From positions 99,252 through 163,251 of the forward strand of contig NZ_JAULSI010000010.1 of the NCBI RefSeq assembly GCF_030711405.1: a DNA stretch of 64,000 bases. Direction: 5' to 3'. Positions 52,838 to 61,973 of this stretch are shown piece by piece. The position numbers were made by a program, and so were the translations under genes. How positions within the stretch are numbered: the first letter of the stretch is position 1; every line of letters starts with the position of its first letter. Under the pieces are notes generated by a model. That model saw nothing but the letters and a program-made list of their open reading frames with translations. It was not told the DNA's origin and did not search any database. Origin of the DNA: Massilia brevitalea (GTDB taxonomy: Bacteria; Pseudomonadota; Gammaproteobacteria; Burkholderiales; Burkholderiaceae_D).

Positions 52838-54415
52838 TTACGAGGACGTCGCCGTGCCGTCGTCCAGCACCGGTTCCTCGCCCGCCGGGCCATTGCGCCC
52901 GCGCTCGGCGCACCAGCGCGCCAGGGCCTGGGCTTCGGCGTCGAGCAGGCGCTCGATGTTGTAGTACTCGGCCAGGTTCATGGTGCCGCAGCAGGCGCGC
53001 CGGTCCTGCTGGGCGCCGGGGGCGTCGCACACGCCAGCCGCCAGGCGCACGTGCACGCGGCAACTCGGGGCCATCGGCTTGCCGGGCAGTTCGGCGTCCA
53101 TCGGCGGTACGCCATCGGGCATCGGGGTCGGCGGCTCGGCGGTTTCCGGCGCCGCCTCATTGGGCGAACCGCTGGCCGCATCGTTGGCAACCTCGGGCTG
53201 GCCCACCACTTCGCGCACCGTGAACTGCTGGCGGATCGATGCCGTATAGCTCTCCGGCTTGCCGTCCTCGAGTGCCAGGCGCAGCATCTCGTTGACGACG
53301 TCGGCATAGGTGGCGGCGATGTCCGGCGCGGCAATCAGCGCGCGCAGCACCAGCCCGCGCAGCCAGGACGCCACCCGGTGCAGCACGGCCGCGTCGTCTT
53401 CCAGCGCCGGGTTGCGCTCGATCGCAAACAGATCGGCCAGGATGTCGTACACGCCGCCGGTAAACACCTGGGAAATCGCATGCACCTGGGTGCCGGCCTG
53501 GGACAGGGTCAGGTCGTTGTCGGCATTTCTCAGCCCGGTGGTGCTGCCGAGCGCCAGGCCGAATTGCTCGGCGATGTCGGCCAGGAAGGTTTTATCGTGC
53601 AGGCGCGCCTTGGTCTGGGCCACCACGGCTTCGCACTGGTCGAGCTGGGACAAGGCCAGGAAGATCGCCGTCAGGTCGCCGAAGGATTCGTGCAGGCCGC
53701 CGGTCTGGGGTGGCGAATCGGCCAGCAGCCAGTAGGGTTTCAAGCCATCCAGCACGGCATGCCCGGTCTCGTGGGCGACGATGTCGAACGAGCGGCAGGT
53801 GAACACGCGCTCGGCCTGGCCGCTCGGCACGAAGTCGCCGAACTTCAGGCAATGCTGGGTACGGCTGTAGAAGGCGTTCATTACGTTCGGCAAGCCATAG
53901 GGGAAGACTTGCAGCGGCGCCGTGTCGATGCTGCTCTTCCATTGCCAGGGCAGCGGCATCGCGGCGCCGCTCGAGGACAGCGAGCGCTGGTACATGGTCA
54001 GCGTCTGGCGCACCACGGCAAAGGTGTGGACGGCGTCGAACTGGGGCGTGTCGGGCATGGTGACGAAGTCGCCAAAGGCATTCGGCTCGACCGCGTCGAT
54101 GCCCGGCATGCCGCTGGCGATGCGCGCATCGCGCGGGCCGGCCAGCACGATGCCGGGCAGGAAAGCCTTGCGCGTGCCCATGTCCAGCACCGAAGGGTCC
54201 TGCTTCCACATCAGCACGCGCGCACCGAACGCGTAGGGCGGGGGCACCTCGGATGCCGGTTCGCCGGCGCCGCGCGGGGCGCCAGGCTGGTCGAGCAGCT
54301 GCGCCGCCTTGCGGTGCTGGCGGTAGGCTGCGCTCGGCGTGGGGATGAAGGCGACCGGGGGCTGGTCGCGTTCGGTCGTGATCGGGTCGTCCGGCAGCAG
54401 GGCTCGTTGTTCCAT
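52838..54415 (-). CDS. M4-like zinc metallopeptidase with large C-terminal extension
   Basis: A 525-residue protein without signal peptide. Zinc/catalytic motif HETGH (in DIVAHETGHAVLDGL), downstream Glu ligand in GGLHESFGDL (matching the GxxNExxSD of thermolysin), and a third motif TQVHAISQVFTGG matching the catalytic His region. The propeptide-like N-terminus differs from classical protealysin. After the core come a Pro/Ala/Glu-rich linker (about 395-420) and a C-terminal region with Cys (CRVHVRLAAGVCDAPG; DRRACCGTM), not usual in M4 enzymes. Its neighbour is an emfourin-like inhibitor. Likely an intracellularly stored protease; substrate unknown. Confidence 0.78.
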   Translation of the reverse strand: MEQRALLPDDPITTERDQPPVAFIPTPSAAYRQHRKAAQLLDQPGAPRGAGEPASEVPPPYAFGARVLMWKQDPSVLDMGTRKAFLPGIVLAGPRDARIASGMPGIDAVEPNAFGDFVTMPDTPQFDAVHTFAVVRQTLTMYQRSLSSSGAAMPLPWQWKSSIDTAPLQVFPYGLPNVMNAFYSRTQHCLKFGDFVPSGQAERVFTCRSFDIVAHETGHAVLDGLKPYWLLADSPPQTGGLHESFGDLTAIFLALSQLDQCEAVVAQTKARLHDKTFLADIAEQFGLALGSTTGLRNADNDLTLSQAGTQVHAISQVFTGGVYDILADLFAIERNPALEDDAAVLHRVASWLRGLVLRALIAAPDIAATYADVVNEMLRLALEDGKPESYTASIRQQFTVREVVGQPEVANDAASGSPNEAAPETAEPPTPMPDGVPPMDAELPGKPMAPSCRVHVRLAAGVCDAPGAQQDRRACCGTMNLAEYYNIERLLDAEAQALARWCAERGRNGPAGEEPVLDDGTATSS

Positions 54416-54568
54416 GGTGCATCCTCGTGTGGTTGCGTTAGCGCAGACCATACTCGGCCCCTGCCGTGTTTAGGTCTTGACCGAGATCAATTGCAAGGCG
54501 GACTGGCACGAGCGCGATGCAACTGGCATCATGGCGGGCTGTTGCGTTTATATGAGGAAGGAAATCGG

Positions 54569-54850
54569 ATGGCCGACATTCACATCGTCCAGGAACACAG
54601 CCTGAGCCCGGAAAAGGCGCGCGCGGCGGCGCAGCAGGTGGCGGACAAGGTTGCGGCCGAGTTCGGCATGCAGTGCCGCTGGGACGGCGACGTCTTGCGC
54701 TTCGAGCGCAGCGGCGTGGAGGGCGCCCTGACCCTGGAAGAACAGCGCGCGGCGCTGCGGATCAAGCTGGGCTTCCTGATGAGCGCCTTCGGTCCGGCGA
54801 TCGAGGCCAAGGTGAGCGACAAGATGCGCAAGGTGTTTGCGGCGGCTTGA
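54569..54850 (+). CDS. Polyhydroxyalkanoic acid system family protein
   Basis: A 93-residue protein (MADIHIVQEHSLSPEKARAA, ends KMRKVFAAA) of the small family found in PHA-accumulating bacteria. Function is not established; it may be granule-associated. AGGAAGGAAAT lies upstream of the ATG. A GC-rich hairpin (54868-54891) follows. Confidence 0.85.
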   Translation: MADIHIVQEHSLSPEKARAAAQQVADKVAAEFGMQCRWDGDVLRFERSGVEGALTLEEQRAALRIKLGFLMSAFGPAIEAKVSDKMRKVFAAA

Positions 54851-54867
54851 GCCGAGCTTGCAGTGAC

Positions 54868-54891
54868 GGCGCCTTGCCTGTGCAAGGCGCC
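54868..54891. terminator. GC-rich hairpin between convergent small genes
   Basis: 10-bp perfect stem GGCGCCTTGC/GCAAGGCGCC with loop CTGT and no T-run; a possible shared terminator or RNA-stability hairpin. Confidence 0.55.
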
Positions 54892-54908
54892 GGCGGAACT
54901 GTTGAAGA

Positions 54909-55163
54909 TTAACCCTTCAGTTCTTCGATCAGGTCGATGTACTGCTGCATCGCTTCTTCCTGCGAGGTGCCCTTCAGGCCGTCCCAGGCGTCGAACTTGG
55001 CGCGGCCGACCATGTCGGTGAAGCCTGGACGCTCGCCGGTGGCGTCGCCGCTCGACGCCTGCTTGAACAGCGCGTAGATCTTCAGCAGGGTCATGTTGTC
55101 CGGACGCTCCGGCAGGTTCTTCGAATCGGCCTGGGCCTGGGCGAACTGGTCTTGCAAGCTCAT
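54909..55163 (-). CDS. Acyl-CoA-binding protein
   Basis: 84 residues, standard length: MSLQDQFAQAQADSKNLPER, LLKIYALFKQASSGD and AKFDAWDGLKGTSQEEAMQQY match the ACBP fold and its acyl-CoA contacts (Tyr/Lys). It buffers cytosolic acyl-CoA. I chose the ATG at 55163. Confidence 0.95.
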   Translation of the reverse strand: MSLQDQFAQAQADSKNLPERPDNMTLLKIYALFKQASSGDATGERPGFTDMVGRAKFDAWDGLKGTSQEEAMQQYIDLIEELKG

Positions 55164-55356
55164 AAAAACTCCTGTTGTCTGGATTGCTGGATGGTGCATT
55201 GCCTGAACGGCAAGGCGCGCGGCCATCTTAGCGTACAGGGTGGCGTTTCACGTGCTTCTGGCGGGAATTTTAGAGGGGATGCTCGGGGCGGCATGCGGCC
55301 GGGGCGGCGTTGATCGCACGATAAATTCAACACCATGTCGCGGCGTCGAGGAGGGA

Positions 55357-55551
55357 GTAGGGTGGGTTCTCGAACCCACCGCTACTACGGTCGATTGATC
55401 GAAAATTCAACCGGTGCAATGGTGGGTTCGAGAACCCACCCTACGCATTACACAGCCAGTTTTCGATTAATCGACCGTGGTACCGCGTGGACACAGGTGT
55501 CCACCCTACAAATTCAACAGCAGGTAGGGTGGGTTCTTGAACCCACCGTAC
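55357..55551. repeat. Palindromic repeat cluster, locus 6 (four palindromes)
   Basis: Palindromes at 55357-55380, 55421-55445, 55482-55509 and 55524-55551, with cores TTCTCGAA, TTCGAGAA, ACACAGGTGT and TTCTTGAA. An inner inverted repeat (CGGTCGATTGATCGAAAA at 55388 and its complement at 55460-55478) links the first two. ATTACACAGCCAG, the end of the FKBP gene, is duplicated at 55447. It looks like a site of repeated insertion. The wider 55164-55554 gap shows no gene. Confidence 0.8.
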
Positions 55552-55554
55552 AAA

Positions 55555-55911
55555 TTACACAGCCAGCAGCTCGACGTCGAAGATCAGCGTCGCGTTCGGT
55601 GGAATCACGCCGCCGGCGCCGCGGGCGCCGTAGCCCAGGCTGGCCGGGATGGTCAGGCGACGCGCGCCGCCGACCTTCATGCCCTGCACGCCTTCGTCCC
55701 AGCCGCGGATCACGTGACCGGCGCCCAGCGGGAACTGGAACGGGTCGTTGCGGTCTTTGCTCGAATCGAACTTGGCGCCGGTGCTGCCGTCGTCGTTGCG
55801 CAGCCAGCCGGTGTAGTGGACGGTGACGTAGGCGCCAGCCTTGGCTTCGGCGCCTTCGCCGACGACGCTGTCTTCGTATTGCAGGCCGGAATCGGTGGTG
55901 GTAGTGGACAT
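55555..55911 (-). CDS. FKBP-type peptidyl-prolyl isomerase
   Basis: A 118-residue single FKBP domain: VTVHYTGWLRNDDGSTGAKF, FPLGAGHVIRGWDEGVQGMK, GYGARGAGGVIPPNATLIFDVELL. No signal peptide, so cytoplasmic. The terminal residues are duplicated in the adjoining repeat cluster. Confidence 0.95.
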   Translation of the reverse strand: MSTTTTDSGLQYEDSVVGEGAEAKAGAYVTVHYTGWLRNDDGSTGAKFDSSKDRNDPFQFPLGAGHVIRGWDEGVQGMKVGGARRLTIPASLGYGARGAGGVIPPNATLIFDVELLAV

Positions 55912-56104
55912 GGTTTTCCTTCAGTGTTCAAGTTGAGCGGGGATTGTAGTGCATGGCTAGTCAAAGCGCTATCGAGGGCCAGCCGTGCGGCCAGCGGCCG
56001 GGCTCCCCGGATTCTGTCTACAATACGCTTTTGCCATCGGGGAGCGCCGCGAATATGCCAACACCTATGCCAGCATGCTTTCTGAACACGCCACGGAGCG
56101 CACC

Positions 56105-56926
56105 GTGAACGGCATCGCCACCGCCTGGGGCCGCGCCCTGCGCGCGCAGTTCTCGCAGCGCATGATCCTGTTGTCGCTGGTGCCGCTGCTGCTGTCGCTG
56201 GCGGTCTGGGGCGCGGTGCTCGGGTTCGGCATGCAGCCTTTCCTCGACTACCTGCATGGCGTGTTCCAGGACTACGGCTGGTTCCAGTCCAGCGGCGGCA
56301 TGCTGGCCACGCTCGGCCTGGGCGCCCTGACGGCGGTGGTGGTGCCGCTGATGGCCATCATCCTGCTGCTGCCGCTGATGATCGCGAGCGCGCTGCTGTT
56401 CATGGGCATCCTCGCCATGCCGGCCATCGAGCGCTACGTCGGCCGGCGCCAGTTCCCGCAGCTGGAACAGAAGGCGGGCGGCAGCTTCGCCGGCAGCGTC
56501 TGGATGAACCTGACCAGCGTGCTCGTGTTCGCCGGCCTGTGGCTGATGACGGTGCCCCTGTACGCGGTGCCGCCGCTGGCGGTGCTGGTGCAGGCGGCGC
56601 TGTGGGGCTGGGTGACCTCGCGCGTGATGAGCTACGACGCGCTCGCCGCCCACGCCAGCCCGGAAGAACGCCAGGCCCTGATGCGTGCGCAGCGCTGGCC
56701 GCTGCTGGCGATCGGCATGGTCTCGGGCGTGCTCGGCGCCATGCCGGGCATTGCCTGGATGGGCGGCGCGCTGCTGTCGGTGGTGCTGTTTCCCTTCCTT
56801 GCGATCCTGTCGGCCTGGCTGTATGTGCTGATCTTCCTGTTCACGGGATTGTGGTACCAGTATTACTGCCTGCAGGTGCTCGACAATATGCGTTCAGCAA
56901 ACATGAGGGCCCAGACCGCCGCCTGA
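56105..56926 (+). CDS. EI24/CysZ-like membrane protein
   Basis: About 273 residues from the GTG at 56105 (GGAG upstream); an ATG at 56075 is possible. Five to six membrane helices and the EI24 start NGIATAWGRALRAQF. CysZ relatives move sulfate; the betaproteobacterial branch is uncharacterised. Single gene. Confidence 0.85.
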   Translation: MNGIATAWGRALRAQFSQRMILLSLVPLLLSLAVWGAVLGFGMQPFLDYLHGVFQDYGWFQSSGGMLATLGLGALTAVVVPLMAIILLLPLMIASALLFMGILAMPAIERYVGRRQFPQLEQKAGGSFAGSVWMNLTSVLVFAGLWLMTVPLYAVPPLAVLVQAALWGWVTSRVMSYDALAAHASPEERQALMRAQRWPLLAIGMVSGVLGAMPGIAWMGGALLSVVLFPFLAILSAWLYVLIFLFTGLWYQYYCLQVLDNMRSANMRAQTAA

Positions 56927-57258
56927 AAATGCGCGTCAAACTATCTACAAAACAACGTCTTGTAGGAAAGTAATACCGATGCTTGTAGGCATTAATGCCG
57001 TCTCAATAACTCTGCCGTTGTTTTTTTGCGAAAATAATCTGGGCAGGTCAAATTTGTTGAACAGCGCTACATGGAAGGCCTGTTGGTGTGGTGGAATGAT
57101 GGCTGTGGCGTGCTGATTTTCGGGCGAATTCCGGAAAAAAAGCGCAGCGCCAGACACGAACTAACAATGACCTCGATCACTCGAACAGACCAGCAGCAAG
57201 GATGGCGAGCAGGTTGGCAGGGATTGCAGGAACAATGATTCAAACCGGTTGAGCCATC
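56927..57258. other. AT-richer spacer upstream of the large PBP gene
   Basis: 332 bp with no supportable gene, repeat or terminator. It likely contains the promoter of the downstream operon; no clean -35/-10 pair stands out. Confidence 0.5.
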
Positions 57259-60200
57259 ATGGAAAGTACCCGCCGTTTCAAACGGCCACGTAATGTGTTT
57301 CGCGCCGTGCGCATCCTGCGCGGGCGCTCCGACAGCGGCAGCGCCGCGCCCGCCATGGCTGCGGATGCAGCCGAGCAGGACGCGCCGCTGTACGAAAGTT
57401 ATCCGCACCTGTCGCTGGTCACCGACCCCAAGCAGGACGACATCCCTGGCGATGCCGGCGAGCCCGACAGCGAGGGCGAGCCGCCGAAAGGCCGCGGCTA
57501 TACCAAGCGTATCCTGCTTGGCCTGGTGCTGGTGGTGGTTGCCGCCGGCGCCGCCTACGCGGTGTACGAAACCCGCACCTCCACGCTGCAGGCGAAGATC
57601 TTCGCCGGCATGATGAAGGACGTCAGCTTCCGCATGGAGAAGGGGCCGAGCGACGCCATCCGCTTCCCGGCCGAGAGCCCCTACGATGCCCGCCTCGGCT
57701 ACTCGCATTTGCCGGCTTTCCTGAGCAAGCTGCACACGCGCGACTATACCGTCGACGCCCAGGCGCGCATGTCGCCGAAGATGCTGGAGCTGGCCGACCG
57801 CGGCCTGTTCGCCGCCTACCGCGAAAAGACCCGCGCCGGCCTCGAGATCCTCGATTGCCGCAGCCAGCCGCTGTTCGGCTCGCAGTTCCCCGAACGCCAG
57901 TACGCGCGTTTCGACGACGCGCCGCAGCTGCTGGTGCAAAGCCTGCTGTTCATCGAGAACCGCGAGCTGCTCGATCCGGCCTACCCGAAACGCAATCCGG
58001 CCGTCGAATGGGACCGCTTCTCGAAAGCCGTGTTCGACAAGACCCTGCATTCGGTCGGCCTGGGCAGCGGCAGCCGCGTGGCTGGCGGCTCCACCCTCGC
58101 CACGCAGATCGAAAAGTACCGCCATTCGCCCGAAGGGCGCACCGCCTCGCTCGAAGATAAACTCATCCAGATGGCCTCGGCCACGCTGCGCGCCTACCAC
58201 GATGGGGAAGACACCACCGGCCACCGGCGCCAGATCGTGCTCGACTACCTGAACACGGTGCCGCTGTCGGCGAAGGTCGGCTACGGCGAAGTGAACGGCA
58301 TCGGCGACGGCATGTGGGTCTGGTACGGCCGCGACTTCAACAAGGTGTCCGCCGTGCTGAAGGGCGGCATGGACAATCCCGACGCCGTGCTGGCCTACAA
58401 GGAAGCGCTGTCGCTGATGATCGCGCAGCGCCGCCCGGCCTACTACCTGGGCGCCGGCGAAGCCGACCTGGAAACGCTGACCAACAGCCACCTGCGCGTG
58501 CTGGCGCAGGCCGGCGTGATCACGCCGCAGCTGCGCGACGCCGCCCTGGCCGTCAAATTGCACCCGGCCCTGGGCTCGGGCGTGGAAGCGCCGCCGGCGA
58601 ATGCCTTCGTGTCGCGCAAGGCCTCGAACGCGGTGCGCAACCACCTCGGCTACCTGCTGGGCGAACCGCGCCTGTACAACCTCGACCGCCTCGACCTGTC
58701 GGTGGTCTCGACCCTGGACGCCGAAGCCCAGCAGGCCGTGACGGCCGCGCTGCGCCAGCTGACCAGCGCCGACGCCGCGCAAGCCGCCGGCCTCACCGGC
58801 AAGGGCATGCTCGGCAACGGCGACCCGGCGCAAGTGGTGTACAGCTTCACGCTGATGGAGCGCGGCGACAACGTGAATTACCTGCGCGTCCAGACCGATA
58901 ACTACGACCAGCCGCTCGACATCAACGAGCAGGCCAAGCTCGACCTGGGTTCGACGGCCAAGCTGCGCACGCTGGTGACTTATCTCGACATCATCGACCA
59001 GCTGCACCGCCGCTACGAGCCGATGGACCCGAAGACGCTGCGCGACACCCGCATCGATCCGAAGGACCGCCTGAGCCAGTGGGCCGTGGATTACTTCCTG
59101 GCGCTGCCGGCGAACGCCGACCGCGGCTTGACCCCGATGCTGGCGGCCGCCATGAGCCGCACGTATTCGGGCAACCCGGGCGAGGGATTCTTCACCGGCG
59201 GCGGCTTGCATTACTTTGGCAATTTCAGCAAGCTCGATAACAGCAAGATCATGACCGTGCAGCAAGCGCTGCAGCAGTCCACCAACCTGGTGTTCGTGCG
59301 CCTGATGCGCGACGTGGTGCGCTACTACATGTTCCAGCTGCCGGGTTCCTCGGCGGCGCTGCTGGCCGACGCCGACGATCCGCGCCGCGCCGGCTACCTG
59401 GCGCGCTTCGCCGACAACGAAGGCAAGACCTTCCTTGCCAAGTTCTGGAACAAGTACAAGGGCAAGACCCCGGACGAAGCGCAGGCGCTGCTGTTTGCCG
59501 GCGTGCGTCCGCTCGCCTCGAAGCTCTCGGCCGCGCACCGCACCATCGCCCCGAACGCGACCCTGCAGCAGTTCGGCGGCTTCATCAACGACACGTTGCC
59601 GAGCAACGAGGTGGATCAGGAGCGCATCGAGAAGCTGTACGACCAGTATGCGCCGCAGAACATGTCGCTGGCCGACCGCGGCTACGTGGCTTCGGTGCAC
59701 CCGCTGGAACTCTGGCTGGTGGGCTACCTGCGCGACCATCCGAAAGCCGGCTGGAGCGAAGTGGTGGGCGCCAGCACGAAGGAGCGCCAAGAGGTTTACT
59801 CCTGGCTGTTCAAGACCAGCCGCAAGAACGCCCAGGACAAGCGCATCGCCGGCCTGATCGAGGTCGAGGCCTTCCTGAAGATCCACGCCCAGTGGAAGAA
59901 GATGGGCTATCCCTTCGATTCGCTGGTGCCGTCGTATGCGACCACGCTCGGCGCATCGGCCGACCGTCCGGCCGCGCTGGCCGAGCTGATGGGCATCATC
60001 GTGAACGGCGGCGTGCGCAAACCCGTCGAGCGCATCGATTCGCTGCACTTCGCCAGGAACACGCCCTACGAGACCCTGGTCAAGCGTGCCAACAAGGTCG
60101 AGCAGGAAGTGGTGCTGGCGCCGGAAGTGGCGCGCGCCGTGGCCGATGCGATCCGCGGCGTGGTGGCCGAAGGCACGGCGAAACGCGCCAAGACCGCCTT

Positions 60201-60513
60201 CACCACCAGCGAGGGCAACGTGGTTGCGGTCGGCGGCAAGACCGGTACCGGCGACCAGCGCTTCGACGTCTACGCACGCGGCGGCCGCCTGATCGAATCG
60301 CGCTACGTGAACCGTTCGGCCACCTTCGTCTTCAACATCGGCGAACGCTTCTTCGGTTCCATGACCGCCTACGTGCATGGTCCGCAGTCGGAGAACTACG
60401 ACTTCACCAGCGCGCTGCCGGTGCAGCTTTTGGTGACGCTGGCGCCGAGCCTGATGCCGATGATCGAACCGCCGCAAGGCAGCGTGGCCGCACAGAAGCA
60501 GTGCGTGCGTTGA
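57259..60513 (+). CDS. Large bifunctional penicillin-binding protein (divergent transglycosylase/transpeptidase)
   Basis: 1084 residues, longer than usual class A PBPs (about 750-850). Acidic cytoplasmic tail (1-80), one membrane helix (about 84-103), then a GT51-like domain. The catalytic Glu lies in LFIENRELLDP (E233), but the usual EDxxFxxHxG is not kept. GGSTLATQ (276-283) and KLIQMASATL match later GT51 motifs. The transpeptidase domain has STAK (Ser 565) and KTGTG (about 994), so it should bind penicillin. About 350 residues separate these two motifs, more than normal. Builds peptidoglycan at the inner membrane. Overlaps the next gene. Confidence 0.87.
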   Translation: MESTRRFKRPRNVFRAVRILRGRSDSGSAAPAMAADAAEQDAPLYESYPHLSLVTDPKQDDIPGDAGEPDSEGEPPKGRGYTKRILLGLVLVVVAAGAAYAVYETRTSTLQAKIFAGMMKDVSFRMEKGPSDAIRFPAESPYDARLGYSHLPAFLSKLHTRDYTVDAQARMSPKMLELADRGLFAAYREKTRAGLEILDCRSQPLFGSQFPERQYARFDDAPQLLVQSLLFIENRELLDPAYPKRNPAVEWDRFSKAVFDKTLHSVGLGSGSRVAGGSTLATQIEKYRHSPEGRTASLEDKLIQMASATLRAYHDGEDTTGHRRQIVLDYLNTVPLSAKVGYGEVNGIGDGMWVWYGRDFNKVSAVLKGGMDNPDAVLAYKEALSLMIAQRRPAYYLGAGEADLETLTNSHLRVLAQAGVITPQLRDAALAVKLHPALGSGVEAPPANAFVSRKASNAVRNHLGYLLGEPRLYNLDRLDLSVVSTLDAEAQQAVTAALRQLTSADAAQAAGLTGKGMLGNGDPAQVVYSFTLMERGDNVNYLRVQTDNYDQPLDINEQAKLDLGSTAKLRTLVTYLDIIDQLHRRYEPMDPKTLRDTRIDPKDRLSQWAVDYFLALPANADRGLTPMLAAAMSRTYSGNPGEGFFTGGGLHYFGNFSKLDNSKIMTVQQALQQSTNLVFVRLMRDVVRYYMFQLPGSSAALLADADDPRRAGYLARFADNEGKTFLAKFWNKYKGKTPDEAQALLFAGVRPLASKLSAAHRTIAPNATLQQFGGFINDTLPSNEVDQERIEKLYDQYAPQNMSLADRGYVASVHPLELWLVGYLRDHPKAGWSEVVGASTKERQEVYSWLFKTSRKNAQDKRIAGLIEVEAFLKIHAQWKKMGYPFDSLVPSYATTLGASADRPAALAELMGIIVNGGVRKPVERIDSLHFARNTPYETLVKRANKVEQEVVLAPEVARAVADAIRGVVAEGTAKRAKTAFTTSEGNVVAVGGKTGTGDQRFDVYARGGRLIESRYVNRSATFVFNIGERFFGSMTAYVHGPQSENYDFTSALPVQLLVTLAPSLMPMIEPPQGSVAAQKQCVR

Positions 60514-61916
60514 GAGGGGCGACGGCAAGCGAACGCGCGCGCCGGGCCAGCCGGCGCGCCGTCTCCACCATCCGCAGCTTCAGCCTGATCTCGCTGCGCG
60601 ATTTGCTGGTCGCGTCCGGGCCCACCATCGTGCTGGTGGCGGTGGCCTGCTTCATCGCCTGGCTCGTGGTCGATCCGGCGCCGCCGCGCTCGGTACGCCT
60701 CGCAACCGGCCAGGAAAACTCCGCCTACGAAACCTTCGGCAAGCGCTATGCGCAGGAACTGAAGCGCGACGACATCAAGGTCGCCCTGCAGCCCACGCTC
60801 GGCTCGAAGGAAAACCTGGAACGCCTGCAGCGCGGCGAGGTCGACATCGCTTTCGTGCAAAGCGGGTCGACCGTCGAAGAAGAAGCCGCCGACCTGGGCC
60901 TGGCTTCGCTCGGCAGCCTGTTCACCGAGCCGGTCTGGCTGTTCCTGCGCGAGGATGTGAAAGCGACCAATCTTACCGGCCTGCGCGGCCTGCGCATCAA
61001 CCTCGGGCCGGAAGGCACCGGCGTGCCGAATTTGTTTCGCCAGATCCTGGCGGTGAACGGCGTCGAGCCGAAGGAACTGACCATTGGCGCGCTGGAGAAC
61101 ACGCCGGCCACCGTCGAACTGCTGGCCGGCCGCATCGACGGCCTGGTATTCAGCTCCGCGCCGGAAGCGCCGCTGATCCAGATGCTGCTGCAAACGCCGG
61201 GCATCCGCCTGTTCAACTTTACGCAGGCCGAAGCCTATACGCGGCGCCTGCCTTTCCTCACCCACGTGACCCTGCCGCGCGGGATCGTCGATCTGGGACG
61301 CGACATTCCGGCCCAGGACTACCAGTTGATTGCGCCAACGGCCACGCTGGTGGCGCGCGAAGATTTGCATCCAGCCCTGGTCGATCTGTTCGTAAAGGCG
61401 GCCGGCGACATCCACGGCGGGGCAGGGTGGTTCCAGCAACAGGGCCAGTTCCCGTCGCCGAAGTACACCGAGATTCCGGTGGCGCAGGAGGCGGCGAAAT
61501 ATTACCGCGACGGCCCGCCGCTGCTGCAGCGCTACATGAGCTTCTGGCTGGCGAATTTGTTCGACCGCCTGTGGGTCGTGGTGGTGGCGCTGGCGGCCCT
61601 CGTCATTCCCTTGTCGAAGATCGTGCCGCCGCTGTACGTGTGGCGCGTGCGCTCGCGCGTGTATCGCTGGTACGGCGAACTGCGGGCGGTCGAGCAGGCA
61701 CTCGAGACGGTGCCGGAGACCCAGCGCAAAGACCATGTGCGCGCAGACCTGGTGCGGCGCCTCGACGACATCGAGATGCGCGTGAACCACATCTCGATTC
61801 CGCTCGCGTATGCGGACGAGTTGTACCGCTTGCGCAGCCATATCGACTTCGTGCGCGAGCGGGTGCAGGCCACGCTGGATGGCGAATCCGGCGAGCCTGG
61901 CGCGCTGGCAAAGTAA
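60510..61916 (+). CDS. TAXI-family TRAP solute-binding protein with membrane anchors
   Basis: About 468 residues from the TTG at 60510, overlapping the PBP stop (TTGA); a GTG at 60501 is an alternative. N-terminal helix (about 35-55), then a TAXI solute-binding domain (VRLATGQENSAYETFGKRYA; VDIAFVQSGS; GLRINLGPEGTGV), a second helix near 360-380 and a C-terminal helical tail. No TRAP permease gene is nearby, so it may sense rather than transport. Coupling to the PBP gene suggests a cell-wall-linked role. Confidence 0.85.
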   Translation: MRGATASERARRASRRAVSTIRSFSLISLRDLLVASGPTIVLVAVACFIAWLVVDPAPPRSVRLATGQENSAYETFGKRYAQELKRDDIKVALQPTLGSKENLERLQRGEVDIAFVQSGSTVEEEAADLGLASLGSLFTEPVWLFLREDVKATNLTGLRGLRINLGPEGTGVPNLFRQILAVNGVEPKELTIGALENTPATVELLAGRIDGLVFSSAPEAPLIQMLLQTPGIRLFNFTQAEAYTRRLPFLTHVTLPRGIVDLGRDIPAQDYQLIAPTATLVAREDLHPALVDLFVKAAGDIHGGAGWFQQQGQFPSPKYTEIPVAQEAAKYYRDGPPLLQRYMSFWLANLFDRLWVVVVALAALVIPLSKIVPPLYVWRVRSRVYRWYGELRAVEQALETVPETQRKDHVRADLVRRLDDIEMRVNHISIPLAYADELYRLRSHIDFVRERVQATLDGESGEPGALAK

Positions 61917-61973
61917 CAAGAGGGTCGCGAATCGGATTACACTGGCGGGCTTCGTTCATCCGCAAAGGTCACC

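Noticed and set aside
57067..60528. A 1153-residue frame on the minus strand
   Set aside because: It is the mirror of the penicillin-binding protein gene in GC-rich DNA, with His/Arg/Ala-rich low-information sequence and no motif.
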